Part shown: piece by piece, positions 1 through 23,800 of the stretch
How positions within the stretch are numbered: position 1 is the stretch's first letter
Layout of the letters: every line of letters starts with the position of its first letter
Assembly: GCA_948474755.1 (NCBI GenBank)
Contig: CAOLHI010003119.1
Location: forward strand, 124,001 to 188,000
Length of the DNA stretch: 64,000 nt
Reading direction: 5' to 3'
DNA from: Ctenosaura bakeri
Lineage: Eukaryota; Chordata; Lepidosauria; Squamata; Iguanidae
The notes under the pieces: generated by a model
What the model was told of the DNA's origin: nothing
Databases searched by the model: none
What the model saw: the letters and a program-made list of their open reading frames with translations, nothing else
Made by a program: the position numbers and the translations under genes

Positions 1-238
1 TCCTTGCTAAAGGAATTTTTTTTTTTAATTAAAATGTCTTTGCCAGATGCCACAAAAGGCCCTCAGAAAACAGAGGGGGAAAACCTGAGGAGGATTGCCA
101 AGGAAACCATTAATACATAAAAACGTTTTTCGGTTCCCCAGGCCCAAGCTGTTATAGCTTCTGCAAGGATGAGCAATGGGAGACCCTCCAGATGTTGTGG
201 GACTCTAAGTCCCAGCATTCCTCACTCTTGGCTATGCC

Positions 239-327
239 GGACCATTTCCGCACTAGACTCTTATAGCGCTATGATTCCACTTGCAACATCCTATGGAATC
301 CTGAGGTTTGCAGTTTCGGGAGGGGCC
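239..327 (+). mobile_element. Foldback element, half copy (one arm)
   Basis: One arm from GGACCATTTCCGCAC to CGGGAGGGGCC, ending at the usual centre of the palindrome. It interrupts a CCAGATGTTG..CAGCATTCCT-type repeat whose second half resumes at 328. Confidence 0.75.
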
Positions 328-785
328 CTGATTAGGGCTGCTGGGGAGCACAGTCCGACAATAGCTGGAGGGCCACGTAACTCCCATTGCCATTCCAATG
401 ACACTTGGAAATTTGTTTAGAAGGGAGCCAGCCTCTAGCGAAGCTATTTCAGAAGCGGTGAAGGGAATTCTGCATGGTTGTTCCCATTGAGCAGCTGCCT
501 TTTGAGCCAATGTTTCTGGGAAGTTTTCCAAAACAACTCCACGCACAAGACCTTAGGCGGCAATCTAATTGGGAGAGTGCCGTGGCATGAATCGGGGAGG
601 CCTGGCTGTCTCTGTCCAGAAGAAGACGCACCAGCCAAAGCCAAAGCTGGCAAAAAGGGACTGTATTGCAGAAGTCGCTTGCACCTCCGGTGGCAAAGGC
701 GGGTCAAATTTATCTCCAGCCTCAGGGGTCTCTTTGCCATGAGGCACAGTAAAGATATAGGAGTCCCTTTGTAATAAATTCCCAA

Positions 786-803
786 TAATAATAATAATAA
801 TAA
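786..803 (+). repeat. (AAT)n microsatellite
   Basis: Six AAT/ATA units. Confidence 0.9.
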
Positions 804-978
804 ATACCCAATGCAGCCACAATTTTATTTATTAGACATGACTGAGGATATTTCTCAAATTCAAAGACTAGAAAAGTGTGAGAAAAAAGTTTTATTGTAT
901 ACTAGAGTATTTACCTGGCGATGCCTGGGGTTTTAATTTTCCTCTTAAGAACTCACCAAACTGTCTTCTCCATTTCCT

Positions 979-1290
979 GTAACTTTGCTTCATATTTCTC
1001 AATGCAATCTATGTTCAGAGTTATTTACATACACAGTTTGGTTTCCTGAGAGAGTACACTGTCCTCCTCCTTGCTGCTAGGCCTCGTGTCCATAGCAACC
1101 AGCCTATCAGAGTACTTGTAACTTTTCCCCATAGTCCCCAATCCAGTCTTTATTCAGAGTTGTTAACATACAGAGGTTGGGTTCCTGCGAGAATACACTG
1201 TCTTCCTCCTTGCTGCTAGGCATTGTCTCCATAGCAACCAGCGTATTCCAGTACCTGTAACTTTTCCTCATGGTCCCCAATCCAAATCTG
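979..1290 (+). repeat. Tandem duplication, about 140-bp unit, 2.3 copies
   Basis: Units start GTAACTTTGC (979), GTAACTTTTCC (1119) and GTAACTTTTCC (1257). Both full units contain CTCCTTGCTGCTAGGC and CCATAGCAACCAG. Confidence 0.8.
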
Positions 1291-1456
1291 TGTTGTCTGG
1301 TGACATTGATGTACTGGCTTTTTTCTTCTTTCTGTTGAATTTGTGCAATTTATGTTTTTATGGAAGCGCTTTTTGTTTTTAATTTCAACTTTTAAGATTC
1401 CTCACATATGGAATCCATACAATCTACTGTATGAGGCGAGAAGACCTTGTAACTAT

Positions 1457-1637
1457 GGCTGTTTCTGCCCTGCACTGTTATAGTGCTATTATTCCCCTTT
1501 CAACATCCTGTGGGATTCTGGGGTTTGTAGTTTCCTGAGGCCAAAGAGCTCTCTGGCTGAGAATTCTTCAATGCCCCTCCTTAAACTACAAATCCCAGGA
1601 AATCATCGCGCTATAACAGGCTAGTGCGGAAATGGCC
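1457..1637. mobile_element. Foldback element (GGCCATTTCC family)
   Basis: Two inverted arms of about 85 bp; the centre contains AAGAGCTCTCTGGCTGAGAA, the variant-core subtype. Confidence 0.85.
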
Positions 1638-3360
1638 TATATGATCTAGCTGAACTAGATAAATTGACAATGATGCTCTCAAATAAAAAAGATAAACAAT
1701 TTTGCGATGTATGGAAGATAGTTGCCTCCTTATGGGAGATGCGATGGGGGAACCAGCTACAGTGGGGGTGTTAAAACTATAAATATATTGGATATGGTCA
1801 GACGTTTAGATCCTACCTCGATCTTTACTGAAACTCGACACTTTATGAAACTCTGGTTAAGCGTGAATGTGTATTTCCGGTTGTGTTAAACTCCTATGTA
1901 TGATGTAATAATTATTAGGAAACAAGTTAAAAACATATATATTTATAGTTTAAAAATAAGGGAATTACCAAAGGCTGAAAGCAGAGAAATAAGTTATATA
2001 TGATTAAGAATGTACGCCAAAGCAAAACAAGAAATAATGAAGCACCCAAAAACTTTTGGAGAAAGGAGTTGGTAGATGATTAAAGGTAGGGATATAGGAC
2101 TTCTATTTAATATTATTTGAGAAGTATTAGAATTGTAATGGATTGAATTGTGCTTGGTGAATTGTGATATACCAAGTATCTAATTGTAGATGATCTCTTT
2201 TCTGGATTTTAAAGTTGATAGACGCAATAAAAAATATTTTTTTAAAAAAGATACAGGAGCCCCTTCCAATTTCCCCTTGGCAGCTGTAGGCGGCAGCAAA
2301 AGATGCAGTAAAGATTCAGCTGCCATCTTGCATTCTAGCTTATTTATTGATTTCTGACATTTTTCTGTCATCTCTCAACCCAGTGGGTAAATTTTTTTAA
2401 AAAAGATTAAATGTATGAATTAAAAACATTGAAAAGCTGAAACTCCTCTTTAAAAATTGTTTTAAAACCTCAGAACTCCTACAGTGGTGGACAACCTTTA
2501 TGGAAAATAGAAATGCGGACATTCTTACACAAAGATTAAAATGAAAATCAGATGAAGATATTAATAAAGAGTGGAAGATTGTTACAGATTTGGGCTAGGT
2601 GTGGACAGAAGGCAATGCATAATTCATGATATCAATTACTATACAGCATAATAATCATTGAAATATCATGTAATAAGTAAAGTAGAGAAATATAGCAGGA
2701 ACTAACGAATTATTGATTATTAACATTTTATTGTGATACATGGTATAATAAATAGAGGAAATATTAATAATTGTAACCCAGAAAGGAAAGGAAGAAGAAA
2801 TATCTCATGTAAACATTGCAGAGATAATTGTTTGTTTTAAATATTTGTTGAAACTTTAATAAAATTAATTAAAACAAAACAAAACCCCAGAACTCCCCAT
2901 GGGCATCCCATAGAATTGCGAGTGTGTTGCCATCTTTTCTCCTCCTTCAGACAGTTGAATACCTTTGACCAGCCGTATTTGAAGGGCTCATACAGCCATC
3001 TCTCCCCACCTGCCACCTTCCTTGTGGATATATTTTGCACCGTTAACTACCTTAGGTGCTTTACGGCGCTGTTATGTAAATTTTTTTACGGAACTATTTC
3101 TGTAACAGTTTAAGACTAAGCTGCTTAAGTATGATCCTTGGACTATGTCCCATACCTGGATAGATCTGCAAAGGTAAATTATAAATATTTAACAGAATGG
3201 ACTTCTCTTTTCCATCCACCCCCACCTGAGTTATGTTTTATGGAGGAGATTTTTCACAGATGATGAAGTCCACCCAAAGTTGGAGAGGAGCCAAAGCTTG
3301 GTGGAAAAATACCTACTTTGTACGCGGATAGTCCAAAGTTCAGTCCCAAACAGGGGCGTC
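1638..3360. other. AT-rich sequence, possible old LINE tail, no gene
   Basis: No exon recognised. AT-rich with AATAAAAAATATTTTTTT at 2226 that could be the 3' end of a degraded L1-like element. Confidence 0.35.
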
Positions 3361-3519
3361 CGCATTTCCACATAGGCTGTTATAGCGGATGATTCCACTT
3401 TCAACTCCTATGGAATCCTGAGGTTTGCAGTTTTGGGAGGGGGTGGCCCCCCGGCCAGGATTCCATAGGATGTTGAAAGTGGAATCATAGCGCTATAACA
3501 GCCTAGTGCAGAAATGGCC
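3361..3519. mobile_element. Foldback element (GGCCATTTCC family)
   Basis: Arms meet at GGGGGTGGCCCCCCGGCC; the right arm lacks the AACTGCAAACC part. Confidence 0.85.
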
Positions 3520-3871
3520 TTAGTTCCAAGGGGTTCAAGGAAAGAACGGGCTCCCTGAGTAGATGGTGTCCGTAAGGTTGCCAGATCCCAGGGTGTGTCC
3601 CTGAGTTACAAGTTTTCCTGGATCACCTCCAAGCAGGAGATGAGATATAAATTATCCATATTTTTTTTTGGCGGGGGGCTTAGCTCCACTCAAGATCTCC
3701 GGCTCAACTAGAATTGCACCAACCATGCTGTAGCATTTCTCATTTTTGTGTGTGGAGGTGAAAACTGGGCAGTGAAGAAAGCTGACAAACGTGAAAGGTG
3801 GGTCGAGAGGAGAGTTCTTGGATACCGCAGTCCATCAGATAGACAAATAAATGGATCCTAGAACCAGTTAG

Positions 3872-4068
3872 GGAGCCATCGTATTATAGTGGTTTGAACG
3901 TTGGACTATGACTCTGAAGACCAAAGTTCGATTCCCCATTCAGCCATGGAAACCCATGGGTGACCTTGGGTGCATCACATACTCTCAGCCCCATAAAACC
4001 CCATGATAGGTTTGCCTTTGGGTCACCGTAAGTTGGAAATGACTTGAAGGCACTCAACAACAACTCAG
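3872..4068 (+). mobile_element. tRNA-derived SINE, type 1
   Basis: Box-like head GAGCCATCGTATTATAGTGG and CGATTCCCC, then ACCTTGGG..CTCTCAGCC and tail GACTTGAAGGCACTCAACAA. Confidence 0.85.
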
Positions 4069-5064
4069 TACTCTGGTTTCTCTTCAGATCGTATAAATCT
4101 TTCACTTTTAGCAACAAAAACAACAGAGTTAGTTAAGCTTGAACTCTCTCTATAAGCCAAAGTGGTTAAATGGGGGCAATTGTATTTTGAACACATCTTG
4201 AGATGACGCAACTCATTGGAAAAGACAAAGATGCTTAATAACTTGGGAAACTAGAAAGCAGGGAAGGCCACATTACAAGTAGATTGTAAGGATTATAAGT
4301 CAAGAAAGCCACAGTCCTGAGTCTACAAGACCTGAGCGGGGCTGTCAATGACAGGGTCTCGGAGATTTCTCATTCAAATGGTATCCTAAGTCAAAGCTGA
4401 CTTGACAGCAAAAAACAACAAAACTCAGTTCTGGGACTGGGGGTGGTCACAGATTCCTGTCCAAAGTGTGTAACTTCTTCTAAGTAGTGCCACATGATTC
4501 TTGGCGGATTACCCATAGTTTTCCTGACATTGTTGGAGCGCAATTCCCATCAGCTCTGGCCACTGCAACTCCCATTATTCAGAGGAAGGTAGGCTTTAGG
4601 AGTGGCAGAATCTATGTCATCTTTCACTGGACTCTTGAGTTCCCTCAACAGGAGCCAAGTTCAAAATAGTGGCTCAAGACACAGAGAATGACAGACGGAG
4701 GTTCCTCCTACCAGACACTCAGCCTAAGAATTTCTTTTCCATTCCAGAAATGGAGTTGTCACAAATGCCCTTCATATACACGTCTGCTCTGGATTTCCAC
4801 CAAGTGCTTTTTTGTTTCAGCAGCTTAATTTGGACAGAAAAGGGATGTTCTGTTGTTGATATTGAACCATTGTCTTTAAAGCAGCTAAGGGAAGTCCTTG
4901 CTGATCTACTGCAGATCACCTGAAGATCTACTCAAAAGTTTGATCTTCATATATCTTCCACTTTCTGCCATAACCTCCAATGCCTGGTTGGGGATAAGGG
5001 AGTTACAGTTCAACAACATCTGGGGGCCACAGATTGCCCACCTGTATTAGAAATTAAGCAGAGG
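4069..5064. other. No recognisable gene
   Basis: Short open frames only, with no family match. This is one of the places where the missing PSMB9 first exon could lie. Confidence 0.4.
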
Positions 5065-5374
5065 CCAATATTTGAAGGGATGTCATGTTGAAGATGGAGC
5101 AAGCTCGTTTTTTGCTGCTCTAGAAACTAGGACATGGAACAATGGATTCAAACTACAAAAAAAGAGATTTCACCTAAAGATCAGGAAGAACTTCCTGACA
5201 GTCAGAGCTGTTCGAGAGTGGAATATGCTGCCTTGGAGTATGGTGGCGTCATGTTCTTTGGCATTTTTTAAACAAAGGCCGGACGGCCATTTGCTGGGGG
5301 TGTTTTGAGTGTGTGTTCCTGTGTGGCAGAATGGGGTTGGACTCGATGGCCATTGTGGTCTCTTACAACTCTAT
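5065..5374 (+). mobile_element. CR1 LINE 3' fragment
   Basis: Encodes the tail [41 protein letters not shown] of CR1 ORF2 and the typical GTTGGACTCGATGGCC 3' end. Interrupted by the foldback element at 5375-5525. Confidence 0.85.
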
Positions 5375-5525
5375 GGTGATTTCCGCACTAGCCTGTTATA
5401 GTGCAATGCTTCCACTTTCAACATCCTCTGGAATCCTGGGGTTTGCAGAAACTGCAAACCCCAGGATTCCAGAGGATGTTGAAAGTGGAATCATCGCGCT
5501 ATAACAGGCTAGTGCGGAAATGACC
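5375..5525. mobile_element. Foldback element nested in a CR1 tail
   Basis: Near-perfect 70-bp arms with almost no loop. It interrupts the CR1 3' end at CAACTCTATG, which resumes as TTTCTATGATTC. Confidence 0.85.
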
Positions 5526-5568
5526 TGTGTTTCTATGATTCTCTCTCTCTCTCAATCTCTCTGTGTGA

Positions 5569-16527
<10,959 letters not shown>

Positions 16528-16554
16528 ACATCTTTCTCTTCCCATTTTTTATCC

Positions 16555-16560
16555 AATAAA
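16555..16560 (+). terminator. PSMB9: PSMB9 polyadenylation signal
   Basis: AATAAA 28 bp after the PSMB9 stop, followed by TGTG-rich sequence (16575-16600). This implies a very short 3' UTR. Confidence 0.8.
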
Positions 16561-18699
16561 TGTTACTACAGTGGAACTGTGTGTCTCTGTGTGGTCCACT
16601 GGAGCAGAGGGTGTGCACTCTTTTGGGTGTGAATTTCTTTCATCAGCATCCTTTTCATCAACATACCACATGGTGAAGAAAACAAAAGAAGAGAGTTTGT
16701 GTTGTGTGACCACCACTCCCCCTTCTTGAAGTGTTAGAAATACACAGTTCCTTGGCTTCCCCTTCACTTCCTGTGTGTATGTTGAGTCAATTTTTATCAA
16801 GTGGTCAAAAGTGATTGTAGATCCAGCTCAATGAGGACAAGGACAACAATTTCCTAGGTCAGAAACTTGTACTGCCAGCCCAGATTATTTTTATATTATA
16901 CAGGAGTCACCCTTTATCGGTAGGAATACATTCCAAAACCCAATATGGATACCTGAAACTGTGGGTAGCGTTCATCCTTATACCTTCACAGGAAATAGCC
17001 CTCTAGCTTTGCAGGAACCATCAAGAGCTTTATACTACAGGCTTCCCCTTGTTACCTAACAGATTATCTGACAGGTTCAGGGACTGGAACATTTCCAGAA
17101 AACAGAATTGCTTGAAAAGTGGAACTCATCTCCTGTACTGAAGGGCTTATGGAGGCTCCCTTGGGACTGGCTGCGTACACATTGCTTGCAAAGACTCTCA
17201 CCAGGCTCGGTGCCTTCCCTGCCACCCAGCTCACTTTGCAAGCAGCACATGTATGCGTGTGGTTCCAAACAAGCCTCTGCAAGAACTGATTTTTTAAAAT
17301 TATTTATTTGTATCCCGCCTCTCCATATGGATCGAGGTGGCGAACAACTTACAAATAGCATGTATTTTGAAACATTTCTGTACATGCCCCCAACAAGCTG
17401 GGTACTCATTTTACCAACCTGCGAAAGGATGGAAGGCTGAGTCAACCTTGGAGCCCGGCAGGATCGAACTCCCAACCTTGTGGCTTGCAGTACTGGCATT
17501 TAACCACTGTGCCACCAGGGCTGATGAAAGAACAGAATGACTGTTGAATTAATAGAACTTGCTCTGAGTTTGGAAGCGTCAGAAAAGCAAATTGCCAGAT
17601 AATGGGACATCAAAAGGTGGGAGTTCCTGTACCAGATAGTATGAAGTCTCACTATAGTCCCTACAAAGCTAGAGGGCTGCATCTTGTGATGCCAGAGCCA
17701 TTTCTGCTGTGTGTGTGTGATTAAAGTGGGGTGCGCAAGCAGGCAGGGTTGGGTGGCAGCACCTGGGGTACGCCACATATTGTAAGCTGCCTTGGATCCC
17801 ATTTGGGAGAAAGGCAAGATATAAATAAATTAACTAAATAAGTACATACGTGGGTGCTGTTGCCCAGATGTCAGGGACAGATCAGGGGAAAGGATGGGAT
17901 GGAGGAAGTGAGTCTGTGAAGGAAGAAGTTGACCGTGATTAAATGAAACCACATATACAGGGGACTACTGCATAAATAATGTAATTGTTGTTGTTATTAA
18001 AGGCTGGAAAACTATGGGAATTGCATCTTTATAAGTGCATTTGTGTCTGTCAGAATTAGAATTAAGCAGACATTTTGTAATGTCTGTATCCAGTCGAGGG
18101 CTGCTATTACAGTGCTACATAGCACATCTGGCAAAGTGACTGTTGCATAATGGGACCTGATACCCATTGGGACACCAGCTAGGAAGTGTCAATGCACATC
18201 AACTCTGCTCACCCTCACAATTATCCAGTTATACATCTTTACAATTCACTAATGGGGTTTCTTAGTGCTTCTGTTATGGAGTTAAGTAAACATAAACTTA
18301 AGTAACATAGAAGGTGATCCAACATTCCGGCACCATCATCCGGTCTTTCCGCTAGTTTGGGACTCAAGGCAGCTTACAACAATTTAAAAAACAGATTGAA
18401 AAGTCACAAAATAGAAAAGTTAAAATGTAATTGAATTATCAAAAAGATTAAAACCAGCTGAAAGCAAACTACAAAAAAACACCCCAAAAAACAAAACAAC
18501 CAACCCACAAAATAAATATACACACACGTACACAAACCAGACAGAATGGCTGTAGAACAGAAGCAGCAAATGTGCCCTCCAGATGTTACACTGAAATTCC
18601 CATCCACCTTCACCACTAGCTGGGTGTTATACCAGACCCACAGTCCAATATTTGAAGGGGAACAATTTCCCAGTCAGGTTCAGGATATAGGCCCACTTT
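16561..18699. other. Intergenic region between PSMB9 and the class I array
   Basis: Apart from the SINE at 17299-17524 and scattered CTCCAGATGTT..AACTGGAGTT-type repeat fragments (around 18580), I see no gene. Confidence 0.6.
17299..17524 (-). mobile_element. tRNA-derived SINE, type 2
   Basis: Reverse copy of the 37011 element: TTATTTGTATCCCGCCTCTC to CTGTGCCACCAGGGCT. Confidence 0.85.
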
Positions 18700-19290
18700 T
18701 TCTAAAAAGTATGGACTGGACTCACATTAAATTATACTTTTGTTGTAGATCCATTGAAATCAATGGATGTAATATAGTCCTAACTTCTCCCATTAACATT
18801 AATAGGTACTGGCCAAAAGGGTGAATCACTTTGAGGTTCTCCAATCTCTGTCCCCCTCCCCACCACCTTAGGGGCTTCTTTTCAGGCTGCACAGCCTTTT
18901 AGAAACCTGCTTCTGGTCCTCCTCCACCAGCAGCCACTACCTGGCCAATTAATGATAGATCACAGTGCCCACTCTCCCCATCATGCCCTTAGCTTCTTCC
19001 CATAGACACAGACACACACACATTTTGATATTTGCAGTATTTCCATTTTGCTGAGATCCTGTGTCCCTAATCCCAGCTAATGTGGAGGACTGACTGTACT
19101 TTTTGGACAGGTTACAGCATCTTTCTTGCACTATTTAACATTTTAAAACCTGTTCCCTGACTGGGGGATGCTTCCCGGGGTTCCAGGTCAGCGTCTTCCC
19201 CGCCTTAATGCAAGATGAAACCAAGGGATTTCTTCATGCAAAGCAAGATACTGCCACTGAGTTACATACATAGCCTAGCATTCACTGTGC
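18700..19290. repeat. Outer part of the duplicated block, copy A
   Basis: Shares CACTATTTAACATTTTAAAACC, CTGACTGGGG and TGCAAAGCAAG in the same order with 45920-46220, so the duplicated unit extends at least this far from gene A's 3' end. Confidence 0.65.
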
Positions 19291-20529
19291 TAAGAGAAAA
19301 CACACACACCCAAAGAGAAAAGAGATACAGACAGTGGCATTCTTGCTCATTTATTTTACTCCAACAGAGATTTCAGATAAAAAGTAATTACATCCACTGT
19401 ATTCAAAGGGAAATTAAAGAATTGGGCAATGAATGCTCCCTCAAGGAGTCCATATAATCAGAGTCCCCATAAACAGAATGGGAAGTTGCAGTCTTACAAG
19501 GCATCTAGAAAGAGGTCAGTTTAGAGAGAGCTATTCAGACAACTTCCACTGGCTGGTGGTGAATTCAGACGGCATGCAGCTCCAATCCTTTCTCCACACT
19601 CTCTGCACTCTTGAGAAATGGTCATCCCACCTGTGTTTAAAGACTATCACTGAAGGTCTTACCTCTGTGGTGAGAAATGATGGGAACTGGAGTTCAACAC
19701 CAGCAGGAGGACCACACATTTCCACCCTGGCTCTAGAGGAATATCATCTTTCCAGAAGAAGTAGAATTAAACCAGAGCTTTTTTGCCTCCAAGACACCAC
19801 AGATCTAGCTGACCATATTTAAGGGGACCCTGTAAGGTCAGTGGTAATCGTCTCTCAACATGGTTTTGATCACCACAGAGACAAATCTTCATCTGGAGCT
19901 CAGAATGGGAGATCATGCTTTCAGTGCATCCTGTGATTTCCACCGATTCTGAGTTTTAATCTTCCAGATCATCCTTAGCTCCAGAAGAATAGAACTTCTG
20001 TTTTCATCCTGTGTTTTCTCTTCCTCAGCTTCAACTTCTAAGCAGCTCCGCCTGCTGAGCATCTTTCCCTCCTCTCAGCTGTCCTCTTCCCAGGCTGATT
20101 TCCTACTCAGAAGATGAACCTCCTCCTTCCCCCTGAGAAGTCACAATGCATATACACATTCCAATGCAAGCGCAACGTCATACTAGCTCAGCCAAAGGCC
20201 AAGAGCCCCAGAGCCCCAAAGACAGCAAGCAACAATCAATTTAGTCTATTTCGTTCATAATGCAGGTATAACAAGCCTTTAGTGCCATTACGGTAGCAAG
20301 GAAGCACAAATCTGGAGGGATTACAGAAACTAGATACTGTCAAAATCCCTGTAGTTCTTGTTTAGCTAAGCACAAGAAATAATGATGATCCTCATTTTTA
20401 AGAATTATGACTTTAGTTGCAGATGTTTGGCAAATTTTGGATCAAAGTAGATTCTTTAAAAATCAGCCAAAAGAATGAATAAGCTCTAATGCATCAGAAA
20501 TGAAATCTCCCCTCAAATCTGAGCCAGTC

Positions 20530-20717
20530 TGTTAGCTTCCTGATGGTCAGAGCTCTTCAGCGGTGGAATATGCTGACTCGGAGTGTAGTGGAGTCTCTTT
20601 CTTTGGCAGCAGCTCGATGGCTATCTGTTGGGGGTGCTTTGAAGTGAGTTCCTGCATGGCAGAAGGGGGTTGGATTGGGTGGCCCCTGTGGTGTCTTCCA
20701 GCTCTATGATTTTATGA
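20530..20717 (+). mobile_element. CR1 LINE 3' fragment
   Basis: TTCCTGATGGTCAGAGCTCT through GGTTGGATTGGGTGGCCCC and CTATGATTTTATG; diverged CR1 tail in the gene A 3' flank. Confidence 0.8.
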
Positions 20718-20831
20718 AACCTGGGTTAGGAACCACAGCAGGCAGCAGGCAGTAGAAGCTTTTCACCTATAAAATTCACAGCAAGATTTCAGAAGACACC
20801 TTCTGGTTCCACCTCATACATCAAGAGGATC

Positions 20832-20836
20832 TCATG
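20832..20836 (-). CDS. MHC class I gene A, last coding bases and start of 3' UTR exon
   Basis: After a TTTCTGCAG acceptor the exon opens CATGA, which completes a Thr codon from the previous exon and then gives TGA. Gene B has the same arrangement at 49983-49987. The 3' UTR probably continues to lower coordinates; TTTATT at 19350-19355 (AATAAA on the - strand) is one possible end. Confidence 0.55.
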
Positions 20837-23800
20837 CTGCAGAAACAGAAAAAGGAGAATTTAGAGTTCAGCCAACATCATGGAACTGTCAGTGCAAGAG
20901 AGGGCACAAAGGACAGCATCACCTAACATACACAGCATGTCACAAAATGTCCCCTGGCAGGGACCAGGCGTGGTACCAAGAGGAGCCTGCAGAAGACATG
21001 CTCCAAATGCTGGCTCAAGCAAGTGAGCCAAGCTGCACATAAGCTGACAGACTGGAGGAGAATCCATCTGTGAGCCCACAATGTGGTTTTCATTCAGCCC
21101 CTGGGCAAAATCTCTCTCTTTCAAGGGAAGGGAACTCTGCCATGGCTGTTGGGATGCTCTCACCGAAAAGATAGCAAAAGTTATTTGAATGTTACTTTTT
21201 GTAAGGAACTAGTTACTTTACTCATCAATCGACCAGACAATATGTTGTTGCTGCTACTGAGTTCTAGGAAGCTAATTTGATAGTTATTTATTACAAGTCA
21301 TTATGACTGCTGCTCTTGCACTCCTAGAAAATAAAAGAAAATGCTTTCTGGTTTCGCTGAGTGACAAATACTGATATGAGAAGTGCTGAGAATAATGCGG
21401 AAACCTTACAAAACCATCCTTCCAGGCTGCAGAACAGGGGCAAGAAACTGGGGGAGGTCAGGGGGCCACATTAGCCCTGCAGTGGACCTGGGGGGCCACC
21501 CCCCACCATATAACCCCAGAGCAAAAACAGTTGCCCACCCTTGTCCCCCAACACCCTCTTTAGGGCCTACGGGGAACACTTTTGCCGTGCTTTTAGCCCT
21601 CAGTGGGCCAATTTTAGGCCCAGGACAGGCCTTTTTTCCCAACAGGGACCAGAAGTCAATCCCAGTTTACTTCTGTTTTTTTAAGAAAAAAGCCATTCCT
21701 GAACAGATGGTAGCCCAAGAAGTCCCTCAAATATGGCAAACATGCCGCTACTTTCCCTAGAGGGCCTCTGGGGCATATTGTGGCAAAAAAAAAAAAAAAA
21801 GTTATAAAAACAATTTTTTAGATTTTTTTTAATTCCTAGGGTCCCTGAGGGCCCCAAAAACTGCCCTGGGGGTCACATGCAGTCATGGGCCACACCTTGC
21901 CCACCTCTGCTGTAGCATGAAGCCGCCACTGACGTAACACTTCCTCCTGTCCGTCCACATTTTTCAGCCTGAGTTAGCACATACGCCAAATAATGAGTAA
22001 CAGGCAGGCAACCTGCTCCCATTCCACAAAAGAGCAGAGTATTACAACCACGGTAGTCAAGAGGTGGGGGGAACCCTGCATTCCAACTACAGTTGCCAAA
22101 AGCAGGTAATTAGCCCCGCAACAGACTATGAAACTCTTGGAAATTCCCTGAGGTCTGAACCACAGGGAAATCGAAGCCCTTTCAAAACTGGTCCAGGAGA
22201 TCGGAAGGACAGTTTCTGAATGAGCCTGCTGAGAACTCCAGTCATCACCTGAGGCCTTATTGTTACCTTGTTCTCTGGGGGTCCCAGGAGGGGCGCCCAA
22301 ATAACCAAACAACAAATACAACCTTGGGGAAAATTAGCTGGAGCACTCACTAAAGCTAGCGAGAGGCAGGGTAACTTAGCAGGATCTTGCAACCCAGCGT
22401 CTATAGGGTCAGGTCAGTCAAGCAGCCAGACAGTTTAAAATAGCAAAAACGATGTTTTATTAAGTACAGACAAATATCAAAGACAACACAGTCACACAGC
22501 TGACTAAAGAATTGGAAATAGGGATTTTCGGAGGGAAATGGGTGATACGACACCTGTCTCGTAGTCCTGGAAAGGTATGAAGATTGAGTTCGTGGATATG
22601 GAGTCTCAGTACGTGGGACTGAGGGGACAGCTCACCAGACAAAGCGGCAGCAAGGCAGGATGGAAGTCCAGAGTGATCCAAGCGGTCCGAGGAAGATATC
22701 AGAATCGGGGGCTTTTATAGGGTGAATTGTGACTGCAGGCCATACCTTACTCGGTGAGAACAATGTGATTTAGGAGTGGGACAAAGCTCTGGAAAGGTCA
22801 GAGTTTAGTATGATTGGCTTAGCGCCGATTTAACAATAGTGTAGCCAGTATGCAAATGCGGAGCGCTTAGTACAGCTTTGTAAGGCTACCTGCTCGGGGC
22901 TGGGTGCCTTTGTTGGTATTGTGCATAAACAAAAGGGTGTTTGCTGGAGAGGTCCCTGAAGCGACGAACCAGCTCTGTCTGGCCTGCCTAGGTGGAGAAT
23001 GGAATGTCCAGCAATTATCGGCTGCGCCTGTTTACATGCTTGTCCAGAGGCCTCACAAACACGTGGAGTGGGGTGGCAGAGGAAAGCTGAATGGTTTGAT
23101 ATCAAAAGGATATCATATGCTATCTCCGGGTAGGCCTGGACCGTAGTAACACTATCCTATGTGCTGTTTGTTATCAAGAAGCTGTATCCATGGAAATGTG
23201 GGACAGGGCCTTTTTCATGCTGGCACCTTATCTGTGGAACTCACTTCCCATTGGAATTAGACTGACTCTCTCATTTACTCTGAGGTAGATGCCCCATCCC
23301 ACTCTATTCTACTTTTCTCCCAATGCATATACTTACACTAAAGGAAGCTGTAAAAGCTCCTGTTACTTGCTGCAAAAAGAAGAAAAGAAGAGATTCAGCA
23401 TCAAATGCTATGTTGTGAGAAGAGAATTTCTGCCTTCCCACCTCCCTTCTTTTCAACTCCTCTTTCCCCTGTTTAACCCTTCCTACCCCATCAAATCTAA
23501 TCTGCAATAAGCATCAGACAAAAGCCAACGGAGGTGAATCACAAAACATGAAAATTGGGAAGTAGCATCCACAGCCAAGAGACTCCAGAGCCAGCTTTCT
23601 AAATCATCGAATCATAGAGTTGGAAGAGACCCCAGGGGCCATCCAGTGCAACTCCCTGCGATGCAGGAACACCCATCAAAGCATTCCCAACAGATGGCCA
23701 TCCAGTCTCTGCTTAAAAACCTCCAAGGAAGGAGACTCCACCACATTCCACTGAGGCAGCATATTCCACTGTTGGACAGCTCTGACCATCAGGAAGTTCT

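Larger units (their letters stand above)
19860..22260. repeat. Class I 3' flank duplicated block, copy A
   Basis: From about 20380 to 22260 closely parallels 49660-51402 (for example GTCACAAAATGTCCCCTGGC, CAGACTGGAGGAGAATCCAT), continuing after the LTR at 23152. Includes the last exon of gene A. The sequence at 19860-20380 shows no other recognised feature. Confidence 0.75.

Noticed and set aside
19433..19822. 129-codon open frame on the + strand
   Set aside because: Antisense to the probable 3' UTR region of class I gene A, with no family resemblance and no conserved counterpart in unit B.
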